A stretch of DNA of 33,356 nt from an uncultured Opitutaceae bacterium (GCA_937889545.1 CALAOT010000083.1:1-33356), one strand, 5' to 3'; shown: positions 6,802 through 13,964, numbered from the stretch's first letter. The notes: generated from the sequence alone by a model not told the origin. Numbers and translations are program-made.

Positions 6802-7733
6802 TGGCACCCGCCAAGCTGCACTTCGGCTGGATTCCTCCGGCCCAGCGCACCGAGGAAATGAACGAGGCGAACGAGGCCGCCATCGGAGCGATGCCCAAGT
6901 TCGAGATCAAGGGCAGGCAGAGTTTCGGCAAGAAGGTCTGCCTCTTCGACTGGTCGAAGGAGGCCAACGATGGGAAGCATCTGCTTCCCTTCAAGCAAAT
7001 CAAGGGTAGTTGCGTCGGCAACGGCCTGGGCATGGCCCTATGGGTTCTCGCGGCCGTCCAGCGCGTCAAGCTCGGCGAAATGATTTCGATGGTCATGCCG
7101 TTCTGGCTTATCCCCTACGGGAAGAGCCGCGAGCTGGCCGGCATGAACAACAAGGGCGATGGCTCTTCGGGGGCGACTGCCGCCCAGGCCGCCCAGAAGT
7201 TCGGCACGCCTCCTTCCGATATGCCGGGTATGCCCAAGACCTCCATCATCGATGGCGGCCTCTCCTTCGGGGGTGCCGTCGAAATCAAGTATTCGACGCC
7301 GGCGGGAATCGACCCGACCTTCATCAAGGCCGCGACGAACCACCTGTGCCGCACGGTTGCCCAGGTCAAAACTGCCGACGCGGTTCGCGACGCCATCGTC
7401 AATGGGTACAGCGTCACGATTGCCTCGAATTGGGGCGGCCAGATGAAGGGGACCGTCACCGAAGGCGTCCTCATGAACAAGCGGGTCACGATGTGGCCCC
7501 ATCAGATGTGCGTTCTGGCCTGGTGGGAGCATCCGGTCCTCGGCGAGATTTTCTGGATTCAGAACTCGTGGGGGGCCAATACGTTCGGCGTCTGCCCCAG
7601 CGGCGCGCCCCTCGGCGGCTTCTGGGTCAAGAAGACCGACATGGACTACATCGTCCGCCAGGGCGACAGCTTCGCCTTCTCGTCCTTCGTGGGCTTCCCC
7701 GCACAGGACATGGAACTCGACTTCTACGTCTGA
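6801..7733 (+). CDS. Papain-like (C1-type) cysteine peptidase, endolysin candidate
   Basis: This 310-residue protein shows the papain-family triad in order. An oxyanion Gln region and nucleophile lie in FKQIKGSCVGNGLGMAL (Q66, C71), a His is in WPHQMCVLAWWEHP (H234), and Asn is in WIQNSWG (N255, the NSWG motif). The bacterial C1 pattern is Q-x-x-GSC-x-G. The roughly 160 residues between Cys and His match the family. No signal peptide is visible, so the protein would need a holin or other route to leave the cytoplasm. The start at 6801 is favoured over 6756 because of TGATG coupling. In the holin-like cassette it may replace a lysozyme. Alternatively it may be a virion maturation protease. Confidence 0.78.
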   Translation: MAPAKLHFGWIPPAQRTEEMNEANEAAIGAMPKFEIKGRQSFGKKVCLFDWSKEANDGKHLLPFKQIKGSCVGNGLGMALWVLAAVQRVKLGEMISMVMPFWLIPYGKSRELAGMNNKGDGSSGATAAQAAQKFGTPPSDMPGMPKTSIIDGGLSFGGAVEIKYSTPAGIDPTFIKAATNHLCRTVAQVKTADAVRDAIVNGYSVTIASNWGGQMKGTVTEGVLMNKRVTMWPHQMCVLAWWEHPVLGEIFWIQNSWGANTFGVCPSGAPLGGFWVKKTDMDYIVRQGDSFAFSSFVGFPAQDMELDFYV

Positions 7734-7743
7734 GGAGATCCAG

Positions 7744-8127
7744 ATGCGTCCGTTCGCTTTCGTCGTCTTTTCGATCCTGCTTCTGCAAGCGCCCACGGGC
7801 GCTTCGCCGAAACACGACCGCGCGGCCCGCGCGGCCTGGGCCTGGATCGCCGTCTCCAAGGCGCAGGAAGTCGCCCCCGTCCCGGCTCCCGAACCCGTCG
7901 CCGGCAAATGCTGGTGCGACAAGGGCTACCAGTGCGACTGCGATCCCTGTCTCTGTCCGGGATGCCCAGCGAAGCGGGGCTGGACGTGGAGCGACGAGGA
8001 GGGCGGCTGCTGGTGGCGGAACAAGCCCCGGCCGCAGGCCGTCGAACCCGTCCGGCAGCCGGCGTATAATCCGGCGTATAATCCGGTCGGTTTCTCGCGC
8101 GGCGGTTCGCGGTCGGGAGGCTGTTGA
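7744..8127 (+). CDS. Exported small cysteine-rich protein
   Basis: This 127-residue protein has an N-terminal signal peptide (about 1-20) and a Cys-rich central segment with a dense CWCDKGYQCDCDPCLCPGC pattern (about residues 56-74). A Trp-rich part and a Gly/Ser/Cys tail follow. GAGGAGAT precedes the ATG. Spaced cysteines suggest disulfides or metal binding outside the cytoplasm. The thioredoxin-like protein upstream is a natural partner for folding it. Function is unknown. The tail encodes two AYNP repeats from a 12-bp duplication at 8059-8082. Confidence 0.6.
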   Translation: MRPFAFVVFSILLLQAPTGASPKHDRAARAAWAWIAVSKAQEVAPVPAPEPVAGKCWCDKGYQCDCDPCLCPGCPAKRGWTWSDEEGGCWWRNKPRPQAVEPVRQPAYNPAYNPVGFSRGGSRSGGC

Positions 8128-8168
8128 GGGTGACGGAAAGCACTCGGTTCGAGTGCGTGAATTGATGG

Positions 8169-8197
8169 TTGACACTTACGAACCGATAGATTACAAT
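8169..8197 (+). promoter_or_regulatory. Near-consensus sigma70 promoter, start of early block
   Basis: TTGACA (8169-8174), a 17-base spacer, TACAAT (8192-8197). It is the best promoter in the window, placed in the gap after the lysis-like block and ahead of the replication and recombination genes. Expected initiation is around 8203-8206, inside the hairpin that follows. Confidence 0.8.
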
Positions 8198-8200
8198 GTG

Positions 8201-8229
8201 CGGGCCGGGCGAATGTTTCGCCCGGCCCG
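8201..8229 (+). promoter_or_regulatory. Perfect 13-bp palindrome overlapping the predicted transcription start
   Basis: cgggccgggcgaa (8201-8213), loop tgt, ttcgcccggcccg (8217-8229). It begins 3 bases after the -10 box. It could be a 5'-end stabilising stem-loop, an operator for a dimeric repressor, or a terminator for the upstream block, since a short T-rich ctttcgt follows. Confidence 0.6.
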
Positions 8230-8254
8230 CTTTCGTAGACACCGGAGAAAACGC

Positions 8255-8536
8255 ATGGAAGTCGTCGAAAAGAGCTTCATGCTCCTTCCGCCGGCCGATG
8301 GCAAGTGCCGCATCTGCGCGGCCGAACACAAGCCGGAATCCCCACACGATGGGACCAGTCTCTTCTACCACACTAGATTCAACATGAGGTACAAGCGCCC
8401 CGCAACCTGGGCCGACGCCATCGCCCACTGCTCTCCCGAGATGCGAGCCGTCATCGCCACGTTCCTCGCCGGCAAGGGGCTGTGGACGGAGCCGCCAGCC
8501 GGCGTGAAGCCCATTTCCGAACCCATCGACTCCTGA
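8255..8536 (+). CDS. Small conserved phage protein with CxxC-H motif
   Basis: This 93-residue protein carries C18-x2-C21-x3-H25 then PESPH, and a later WADAIAHC. The order of these features matches a widespread small phage protein of unknown role, probably zinc-binding. GGAGAAAACGC precedes the ATG. It is the first gene behind the strong promoter, a typical place for early host-takeover genes. Function is not assigned. Confidence 0.65.
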   Translation: MEVVEKSFMLLPPADGKCRICAAEHKPESPHDGTSLFYHTRFNMRYKRPATWADAIAHCSPEMRAVIATFLAGKGLWTEPPAGVKPISEPIDS

Positions 8537-8553
8537 AAGGATCCGCTATACCG

Positions 8554-8823
8554 ATGACGCGAAACTACATGCAATGCGATTGCCCCCGATGCGGCAAGCC
8601 GAGGAGGGCAGAGCATTTCACCGAGGGATGTCCGATGACCCAGGAGATGTGGGACTATCTCTTGGCGTACCGCAAAGCCAATGGAAAAACCTGGAAGTCG
8701 AAGCTGACCACGGCCTGGTCCGAGAAGCCCATGTCGGTCGGCCCCATCCTGATCCAGGTCCGCAACATCATCGGGCCAACCCGCCTCTACAAGCTGAAGT
8801 TCCCGAAGGAGTCCAAATGCTGA
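8554..8823 (+). CDS. Small zinc-finger-like protein
   Basis: This 89-residue protein has C8-x-C10-x2-C13 near the N-terminus and C26 further on, a possible treble-clef or zinc knuckle, followed by a basic, Lys-rich C-terminus. Ribosome site AAAGGA lies about 14 bases upstream, a rather long spacing, so the ATG at residue 6 (MQCDC) is an alternative start. Its end overlaps the exonuclease start (ATGCTGA). Likely nucleic-acid binding. No family is recognised. Confidence 0.6.
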   Translation: MTRNYMQCDCPRCGKPRRAEHFTEGCPMTQEMWDYLLAYRKANGKTWKSKLTTAWSEKPMSVGPILIQVRNIIGPTRLYKLKFPKESKC

Positions 8824-9803
8824 CGCTGGCTCAACTGGCCGAACGCAAGAAGGCAATCGGCGGATCGGACGTGCTGCATCTGGTGGGCCTCGCGCCCTTC
8901 GGATGCCAGCGCCGTCTCTGGTACGACAAAAAGGGGGTGCCCGAGGACTTCCCCTTCCGGGGAAACCGGCACACCCGGCGCGGCGACGTGATGGAGGACA
9001 TCGCGAGGGACGAATACCTCGACACGACGGCGCGAACCGCTCGTAAGGTGCCGTGGAAGCTACATCCGCGCATCCCCTTCTTCGGGGTCCACGCGGACGC
9101 CCTGCAACAGATCGACGAGTTCGGACCCGAATCGGTCCTCGAGATCAAGTGCCCCACGTCGCGGTGGTTCCTCGCCTGCCGCAACAAGCCGGAGCCGCCC
9201 AACGAAGCGGCGCTCCAACTGCAATGGGCCATGCTGTGCTGGGAGAAAACGCAGGGGACCGTGGTGCTGTTCTCGGCGGACGCCTGGATGCTCAAATACT
9301 GGGACGTTCGCGAGGACAAGGAAATGCAGGGGGATCTGGTCGATCTGGGCAGGGAATTTTGGTCCACTCTCAGGATGACCCACAACCCCTACTCGATCCT
9401 CCCGGACACCGATCCCCGGTGTCGCGAGTGTCCGTGGCGTGCAACCTGCCAGGGTATGCCCAAGGACACCAAGGACTTCGATCCCGACTGGCAGGCGGCC
9501 GAAGACGAATCCCCTAAACTAATCGTCTGCGGAAAAGAGGCGGACGAGGCGATGCTCCAGTACATCGCCAGCAAGCACAACCTCGAGGATGCCAAGGCGA
9601 TTCACGAAATCAGCAAGGCCAAGGTGATGGGCCTGTTTCCCGTCGAGGGGACCATCCAGACGTCGATTGCCAAGGCCAAACTCAAGACGGTCCACCGCGG
9701 CGCGTACACCACAACCGTCAAGGCGACATCCTACCCCCTACTGACCGTCAAGCAGATGGCCGAGGAGACCTACGAAGATGTCGGAGACATCGAAACCTAC
9801 TAA
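8817..9803 (+). CDS. YqaJ-type recombination exonuclease (lambda Exo-like)
   Basis: This 328-residue PD-(D/E)XK nuclease has GGSD (15-18), a charged motif RGDVME (55-60), an Asp in VHADAL (D93), E-I-K (109-111), and QLQWAM (134-139), the order of the YqaJ/lambda-Exo fold. Such enzymes resect double-stranded ends so that a partner can anneal or invade strands. After the nuclease core, C202-x2-C205-x5-C211 could hold an iron-sulfur or zinc site, as in Cas4/AddB-like nucleases. ATG 8817 is chosen because it overlaps the preceding stop and is directly followed by the domain. Its annealing partner may be the protein at 11047. Confidence 0.85.
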   Translation: MLTLAQLAERKKAIGGSDVLHLVGLAPFGCQRRLWYDKKGVPEDFPFRGNRHTRRGDVMEDIARDEYLDTTARTARKVPWKLHPRIPFFGVHADALQQIDEFGPESVLEIKCPTSRWFLACRNKPEPPNEAALQLQWAMLCWEKTQGTVVLFSADAWMLKYWDVREDKEMQGDLVDLGREFWSTLRMTHNPYSILPDTDPRCRECPWRATCQGMPKDTKDFDPDWQAAEDESPKLIVCGKEADEAMLQYIASKHNLEDAKAIHEISKAKVMGLFPVEGTIQTSIAKAKLKTVHRGAYTTTVKATSYPLLTVKQMAEETYEDVGDIETY

Positions 9804-10143
9804 GGCATGGCAGGCGTGGACGACGGGCCAGGAGCGCACGCTCGCGGCGCTTCGGAGGGAGGGGCGTACTCTGCGGGAAATCGCCGAGCAGATGGGACGC
9901 ACCTACCGCTCGATCGCCAAGCAGTGCGAGCGGATGGGCGCAGGGGCGGCCAGGCAAAAGAGTTCGCGGATGCGGGAATACTATCGCGAGCTACAGGTGA
10001 TCCACACGATACCCCAGGTCGCCGCAAGAATGCGGGTCAAGCCGGATACGGTGACTTCGGCCAAATGCGCCCTGCGGCGGAAGGGGTTGTCCGTCTGCCC
10101 CGCTCGCCGCAAAAAGTCTCTAATGACCGACACGAAAGGATGA
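9778..10143 (+). CDS. Helix-turn-helix DNA-binding protein
   Basis: This 121-residue basic protein has a helix-turn-helix in the N-terminal half, of the Myb/GcrA-like kind (WTTGQERTLAALRREG, then LREIAEQMGRTYRSIAKQ). A second helix-turn-helix lies at about residues 75-103 (IPQVAARMRVKPDTVTSAKC). It overlaps the exonuclease gene by 26 bases. It may regulate the early operon or bind DNA in replication. The exact family is uncertain. Confidence 0.7.
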   Translation: MSETSKPTKAWQAWTTGQERTLAALRREGRTLREIAEQMGRTYRSIAKQCERMGAGAARQKSSRMREYYRELQVIHTIPQVAARMRVKPDTVTSAKCALRRKGLSVCPARRKKSLMTDTKG

Positions 10144-10145
10144 CA

Positions 10146-10565
10146 ATGCCAGACACGATGAAGCCTAACGAACCGGAAACCGAGGTCGAGGTCGAACTCG
10201 ACAAGGATGACAAGGACGCGCCGGTCGATGAAGTCGCCAAGCCTCCCAAGTCGAAGAAGGCGAAGGCACCTGCGCCGACGGCCAGCCAACCGCTGTCCTA
10301 CCAAGCCGAACAGTCGCCGTCTGTGGGGCGGATCGTCCACTTCTGCATTCCCAAGGCGATGCACGGCGGGGATGACCCGGTGCATCGGCCCGCGATCGTC
10401 AGCAACGTGCGGAACGCGAAGAAGGGGATCGTCGATCTGCACGTCTTCGTGACGAAGGACGACTACCCCGGCAACTACCACCCCGGCCCTCTCATGACGG
10501 CCGACAAGGTGGGCTACTCCGAATCGGAGGAAGACGGCACCTGGCACTGGCCCGAGCGCGTCTGA
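10146..10565 (+). CDS. Conserved small phage protein, acidic-then-beta domain
   Basis: This 139-residue protein has an acidic Glu/Asp/Lys linker (about 5-45) and a beta-rich C-terminal domain (about 55-139). The domain has the order VGRIVHF, PAIVSNV, VDLHVFV and GTWHWPER, a pattern seen in many small phage proteins of unknown role. AAGGA at 10136-10140 lies 5 bases before ATG 10146, which is why this start is preferred over ATG 10140. A related domain is encoded at 22275. Function is unknown. Confidence 0.6.
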   Translation: MPDTMKPNEPETEVEVELDKDDKDAPVDEVAKPPKSKKAKAPAPTASQPLSYQAEQSPSVGRIVHFCIPKAMHGGDDPVHRPAIVSNVRNAKKGIVDLHVFVTKDDYPGNYHPGPLMTADKVGYSESEEDGTWHWPERV

Positions 10566-10588
10566 CCCTCCCTCGAGGGAAATGGATC

Positions 10589-10735
10589 ATGGATACGATC
10601 CTGCGTCACATCCGAGCGATGTCTTATGCCGCTCTCGGGGTGTCCCACTTCCTCCTCACTGTGTGGGGATACCCCGAAGTGGCATGGGGCATCGACATCG
10701 CCTTCCGCCTACTCGTCAAAGCAAGGGATCTATGA
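10589..10735 (+). CDS. 48-residue putative membrane microprotein
   Basis: A small open frame with GAGGGA about 10 bases upstream of its ATG. The peptide is hydrophobic along most of its length (SYAALGVSHFLLTVWGY, then VAWGIDIAFRLLV), so it is probably membrane-associated. Its stop overlaps the next gene's start as ATGA, the usual coupling in this operon. No family is recognised. Confidence 0.5.
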   Translation: MDTILRHIRAMSYAALGVSHFLLTVWGYPEVAWGIDIAFRLLVKARDL

Positions 10736-11010
10736 GCCAACCCAGCGTCATCGGAGAAGTCGTCACCGAGAGGCAACGCCAGGACGCCCGCTGGGGCGGA
10801 GCCTATTGGGACGACAGCCATAGCACCAACGACTGGCTCGCCATTATGGTGCGGCACCTGGGCTTGGCCGGCAACGACGGCGACACGATGATTCCCAGCG
10901 GTGCCGATATGGTCCGCTACCGCCGGCAGATGATCCGCGTCGCCGCCCTGGCCGTAGCGGCGGTCGAATCGATCGACCGCCTTCGAGGAAAACCGACCGA
11001 TGCCCTGTGA
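10732..11010 (+). CDS. Conserved small phage protein (ERxRQ/WG type)
   Basis: This 92-residue protein has an N-terminal VVTERQRQDARWGG, then WLAIMVRHLG and a C-terminal helix with AALAVAAVESIDR. Small phage proteins with this arrangement are common and unassigned. The helical build recalls MazG-like pyrophosphohydrolase folds, but the metal-binding Glu pattern cannot be confirmed. It is coupled to the preceding microprotein gene. Confidence 0.6.
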   Translation: MSQPSVIGEVVTERQRQDARWGGAYWDDSHSTNDWLAIMVRHLGLAGNDGDTMIPSGADMVRYRRQMIRVAALAVAAVESIDRLRGKPTDAL

Positions 11011-11046
11011 CCATCTCTCCCGCAAATTCCAGGAAGGCGAAGGAAT

Positions 11047-12006
11047 ATGAGCGAACCCGCAACGACCATCGTGCTGGCCGACAACGACTACATCGCGGAC
11101 TTCCCGCCCGATTCCGAGGCGAGGGCCGTCGGTGAGGTCGGGGCCAGGTCCGTCCAGGCCGCGAACTCCCTCGGCGCGAACAATGCCAGCGCCGGGGCCG
11201 TCGCCGTCGCGGCTATCGCGACCATCGAACTTCAAATGAAAATGGCCATGTCCTTCCCAAGGCGGAAGGACAACGTGATCGTCGCCCTGGCTCAAGCGTG
11301 CCGCAATCCCGAATTCGCCGACGCGGCGCTGTACAGCTACCCGCAGGGCGGCGCGATGATCTCTGGGCCCTCGATCAAGTTGGCCGAGGAGGTTGCCCGC
11401 CATTGGGGCAACATGGCATCGGGCTACCTGATCGTCATGGACGACGACGCGCAGCGCTGCATCCGGGCCTGGGCCTGGGACATGGAGACGAACACTCGCC
11501 GCGAGATGGATCTGACTTTCGCCAAGCTCATCCAGCGGAAGGTTCGCGGCCAAACCGAATGGGTTCAACCGGGCGAGAAGGAGCTACAACAACTCACGGC
11601 GGCGAAGGCGGCCATCGGCGTCCGCAACATGATCCTGTCGCTGATTCCCGACTCGATCAAGCGCGACGCCGTGTCCTGGTGCCGCCAAACGCTGGCATCG
11701 AAGGACCGCGCCGACCCGGAGTATTTCAAGAAGCGCATGATGATCCGCTTCGCGAACCTGGGCATCGGCCCCGATGTTCTCCGGGATATCGCGGGCAAGG
11801 AGCTGGCCACCCTGCGCTCCCCCGCCGACGACACGATCATCGAGTACCTCCGGGGAGTGTACAACCGCATCGACCGGGGCGAGGCTAACATCCAGGAGAT
11901 CTTCGCCGAGCGCGCCGCTCAGTTGGGGATCGAAGGGCCAGCCCCGCAGACCTCGGCCGAACTGCGCACTCGCGTGGCGGCCAAGGCGAAGCCCAAGAAG
12001 GAGTGA
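11047..12006 (+). CDS. Candidate recombination protein (single-strand-annealing-like)
   Basis: This 319-residue protein has a low-complexity N-terminus and then a conserved-looking core (about 60-240). Recognisable stretches are FPRRKDNVI, ALAQACRNPEF, ALYSYPQGGAMISGPSIKLAEEVARHWGN split over about 20-residue segments, AWAWDMETNTRREM, and RNMILSLIPD. This order occurs in a family of phage proteins often found near YqaJ/RecE-type nucleases. A single-strand annealing role is inferred from that association, not from a catalytic motif. The C-terminus is basic (AKAKPKKE). GAAGG precedes the ATG. Alternative: another DNA-metabolism accessory protein. Confidence 0.5.
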   Translation: MSEPATTIVLADNDYIADFPPDSEARAVGEVGARSVQAANSLGANNASAGAVAVAAIATIELQMKMAMSFPRRKDNVIVALAQACRNPEFADAALYSYPQGGAMISGPSIKLAEEVARHWGNMASGYLIVMDDDAQRCIRAWAWDMETNTRREMDLTFAKLIQRKVRGQTEWVQPGEKELQQLTAAKAAIGVRNMILSLIPDSIKRDAVSWCRQTLASKDRADPEYFKKRMMIRFANLGIGPDVLRDIAGKELATLRSPADDTIIEYLRGVYNRIDRGEANIQEIFAERAAQLGIEGPAPQTSAELRTRVAAKAKPKKE

Positions 12007-12008
12007 CC

Positions 12009-12338
12009 GTGGACAGTCGAAAGAAAGTCGAGCCTACGCCGGCCATCGTCGCGTGGCGAAAGGCCAACCCGATCCGCAAATGGATCGACGCCAAGCCGAA
12101 GCCGCGCGGGGCGAGGATCGCGTATCTGGTGAAGGAGTTGGGAGTCGTCCGCTACGCCGTCTACCGCTGGATGCACGGGGTCAACCTGCCCGACACGGCC
12201 CGGTTCTCCGCCATCCTGGCGATCGTTCGGTGTTCGGCGGCGACCTACATGAAGTGGTGGAACTCGATGCCCCAGGAGGAACGGCTATGCGTGGTACAAC
12301 CGCACGGCGAGACGGTGGATTCAGATCGGCGTTCTTGA
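12009..12338 (+). CDS. Cro/CI-type helix-turn-helix protein (probable)
   Basis: This 109-residue basic protein has a helix-turn-helix-like region at about residues 37-90, with ARIAYLVKELGVVRYAVYRW, then LPDTARFSAILAIVRCS. This matches the XRE scheme of a recognition helix followed by a hydrophobic packing helix. GTG 12009 is favoured because AAGGAG ends 5 bases upstream. An in-frame GTG at 12003 is also possible. It may control the early block or the replication gene that overlaps its 3' end by 52 bases. Confidence 0.62.
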   Translation: MDSRKKVEPTPAIVAWRKANPIRKWIDAKPKPRGARIAYLVKELGVVRYAVYRWMHGVNLPDTARFSAILAIVRCSAATYMKWWNSMPQEERLCVVQPHGETVDSDRRS

Positions 12339-13498
12339 CCGACGAGAGGACCGCCGAATTCGACGCCGCCGACCTGGGAGGACTCATCCTCCTCATGGCC
12401 CGCGCCTGGATCGGCGGATCGATCCCCTCGGACGCAACATCCCTGGCTACCCTGTCCCGCCTCGGCGCGGCCTGGGAGTCGTCGCGCCTCGCCGCATCGA
12501 TCCCGGACTTCTTCTTCCTCGCCGAGGAACGCCTGTTCAGCATCGACCTCCAAGAGCAGGCAGCGCATCGGGACAGGGTGAGGGTGTCGAAGGTGGCGTC
12601 TGGTAGGAGGGGCGGTCTCAGCAAAGCTGTAGCATTTGCTACAAGCCGCCTAGCATTTGCTACAAGCCGCCTAGCAGATGCTACAAGCCCTCCTCTAGCA
12701 GATGCTAGGCGGCTTGTAGCAAATGCTACAAGCCCTCTAGCAGATGCTACGCAGGGTGCCGAGGGCGCGAAAACAGACAAAACCGACGAGGTACAACCGC
12801 CGGAACTGTCCATCCCGGCCCCCGGCACTGTGAAATGTACCATTATCGACCCTCCGGCGTCAGCGGAAGTCGATGCGCATTCTTCGACGGAAATTATCCC
12901 CCCCCATACCCCCCTATATACAGATTCTTCTATTTCTTCTTTCGATGGGGGTCCGGGGGAAGGGGTTTCTTTCGAGAACTCCAAACAGGTCGATTTGTTC
13001 GGCACCCCCATAAAGGCACCCAGGAGGCTCAAGAAGGCCACCCCAACTTCGGATGACCGGGAAGCCGCTGCGCTGGTCGTGGACGCCTACATGGACGAGG
13101 TAGGCCCCGAGCATAGGCGGACAATCGCGGCGGACAACAACGTGGCGAAGTGGCTCGCCGAGGGAGTGACCGTCGCGGACCTCCGCCTGGCAGTCAAGAA
13201 CTACGCCCGGATATGCGATCGCGGCGGACGCGATGCCCTGTACAGAAATGCAGCCCACAACTTCTTCGGCCGTCAGAACCCAATCTGGCGTGCCCACCTG
13301 AAAGGAGCGGATGAGACCCCAAGTAAGCCTCGCAACACTGGACCAGCTGGTCGAATACGCACTGGCAAATCCTACGAGGGCATCGGCGTCACGGCGTATA
13401 CCGCTGGCCATGACGCTGCCGCCCCAGCCGATGCACCGATCGGCCAAGGAGCGGAGTGTGGCCCGAATCCCTTCCGCACTCCGCGAGCAGATGGCTAG
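12287..13498 (+). CDS. Replication initiator, DUF1376-like, with internal iterons
   Basis: This 403-residue protein has an N-terminal domain (about 10-110) with the DUF1376-like order: ADLGGLILLMARAWIGGSIP, a hydrophobic helix, and LFSIDLQEQAAHRDRV followed by a basic stretch. The middle (115-156) is a seven-residue repeat of AFATSRL / ADATSPL type encoded by 21-bp iterons. A disordered acidic linker follows, then a C-terminal helical domain (about 260-340). The adjacent DnaC-like loader gives the lambda O-P arrangement of an initiator that binds iterons within its own gene. AGGAGG precedes the ATG. The last 188 bases overlap the loader gene in another frame. Confidence 0.7.
   Translation: MRGTTARRDGGFRSAFLTDERTAEFDAADLGGLILLMARAWIGGSIPSDATSLATLSRLGAAWESSRLAASIPDFFFLAEERLFSIDLQEQAAHRDRVRVSKVASGRRGGLSKAVAFATSRLAFATSRLADATSPPLADARRLVANATSPLADATQGAEGAKTDKTDEVQPPELSIPAPGTVKCTIIDPPASAEVDAHSSTEIIPPHTPLYTDSSISSFDGGPGEGVSFENSKQVDLFGTPIKAPRRLKKATPTSDDREAAALVVDAYMDEVGPEHRRTIAADNNVAKWLAEGVTVADLRLAVKNYARICDRGGRDALYRNAAHNFFGRQNPIWRAHLKGADETPSKPRNTGPAGRIRTGKSYEGIGVTAYTAGHDAAAPADAPIGQGAECGPNPFRTPRADG
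12630..12749. repeat. Six iterons, probable replication origin
   Basis: The 12-bp palindromic core TAGCANNTGCTA occurs at 12630, 12651, 12672, 12696, 12717 and 12738. Spacing is 21, 21, 24, 21 and 21 bases; 21 is two helical turns, so the sites face the same way. The flank caagccgcc repeats between cores and is reversed (ggcggcttg) between cores 4 and 5. As a result 12651-12683 and 12696-12728 form a 33-base inverted repeat with two mismatches. A T-rich and AT-rich patch follows at about 12885-12945, which could be the unwinding region. The layout mirrors the lambda origin inside gene O. Confidence 0.72.
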
Positions 13499-13964
13499 TG
13501 TCATCGACGGTGCCGCTCCGTGGCCCATGACGCTTCTCGGCGCGGTCGGCGCGGGAAAGACGTGCGCCGCCTTGGCCCTGTGCGATCACGTCTACAGGTC
13601 GATGTACGAATCCTTCGCAGGCCACTGCGACCTGCTGCGCATGGCCCAGGAAGGGAAACTCGAATGGTACTCCAATGGGCAGGGAGGGAAAACGACGGCT
13701 CCCCAGGTGTGGAAGGGATACCGCGATGCGCCCCTCGTCGTACTCGATGAGATCGGTTCCCGCGAAAAGGTGAGCGACTTCCAGTACTCCTGCCTCTACG
13801 ACATGCTCGAGAATCGGGAGTGCAAACCCCTGATCCTGATATCGAACCTCAGCCTCGAGGAGCTGGCTCGCGTCTTCGACGAGCGGATCGTCTCGCGCAT
13901 CATCGCGGGCACACCTATATTCGTCGAAGGGGCGGACATGAGAGACCCCAGGAGTAAAGGATGA
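13311..13964 (+). CDS. DnaC/IstB-like helicase-loader ATPase
   Basis: This 217-residue AAA+ ATPase has Walker A GAVGAGKT (77-84) and Walker B LVVLDEIG (142-149). A sensor-1-like LILISNLS (about 172-179) and an arginine-finger-type region RIVSRI follow. The family loads the replicative helicase onto melted origin DNA, here alongside the iteron-carrying initiator gene. AAAGGAG lies just before ATG 13311. An internal ATG at 13410 would reduce the 188-base overlap with the initiator gene and is possible. No replicative helicase is seen in this window, so the host's helicase would be used. Confidence 0.82.
   Translation: MRPQVSLATLDQLVEYALANPTRASASRRIPLAMTLPPQPMHRSAKERSVARIPSALREQMASVIDGAAPWPMTLLGAVGAGKTCAALALCDHVYRSMYESFAGHCDLLRMAQEGKLEWYSNGQGGKTTAPQVWKGYRDAPLVVLDEIGSREKVSDFQYSCLYDMLENRECKPLILISNLSLEELARVFDERIVSRIIAGTPIFVEGADMRDPRSKG

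Noticed and set aside
8059..8082. Two TATAAT hexamers 12 bases apart resembling -10 boxes
   Set aside because: They are part of a 12-bp in-frame duplication encoding AYNP, with no -35 element at proper spacing.
12630..12749. Iteron cluster as a CRISPR or transposon end
   Set aside because: The repeat-spacer order of CRISPR is absent, spacers are repeated, and the position in an initiator gene next to a DnaC-like gene favours an origin.
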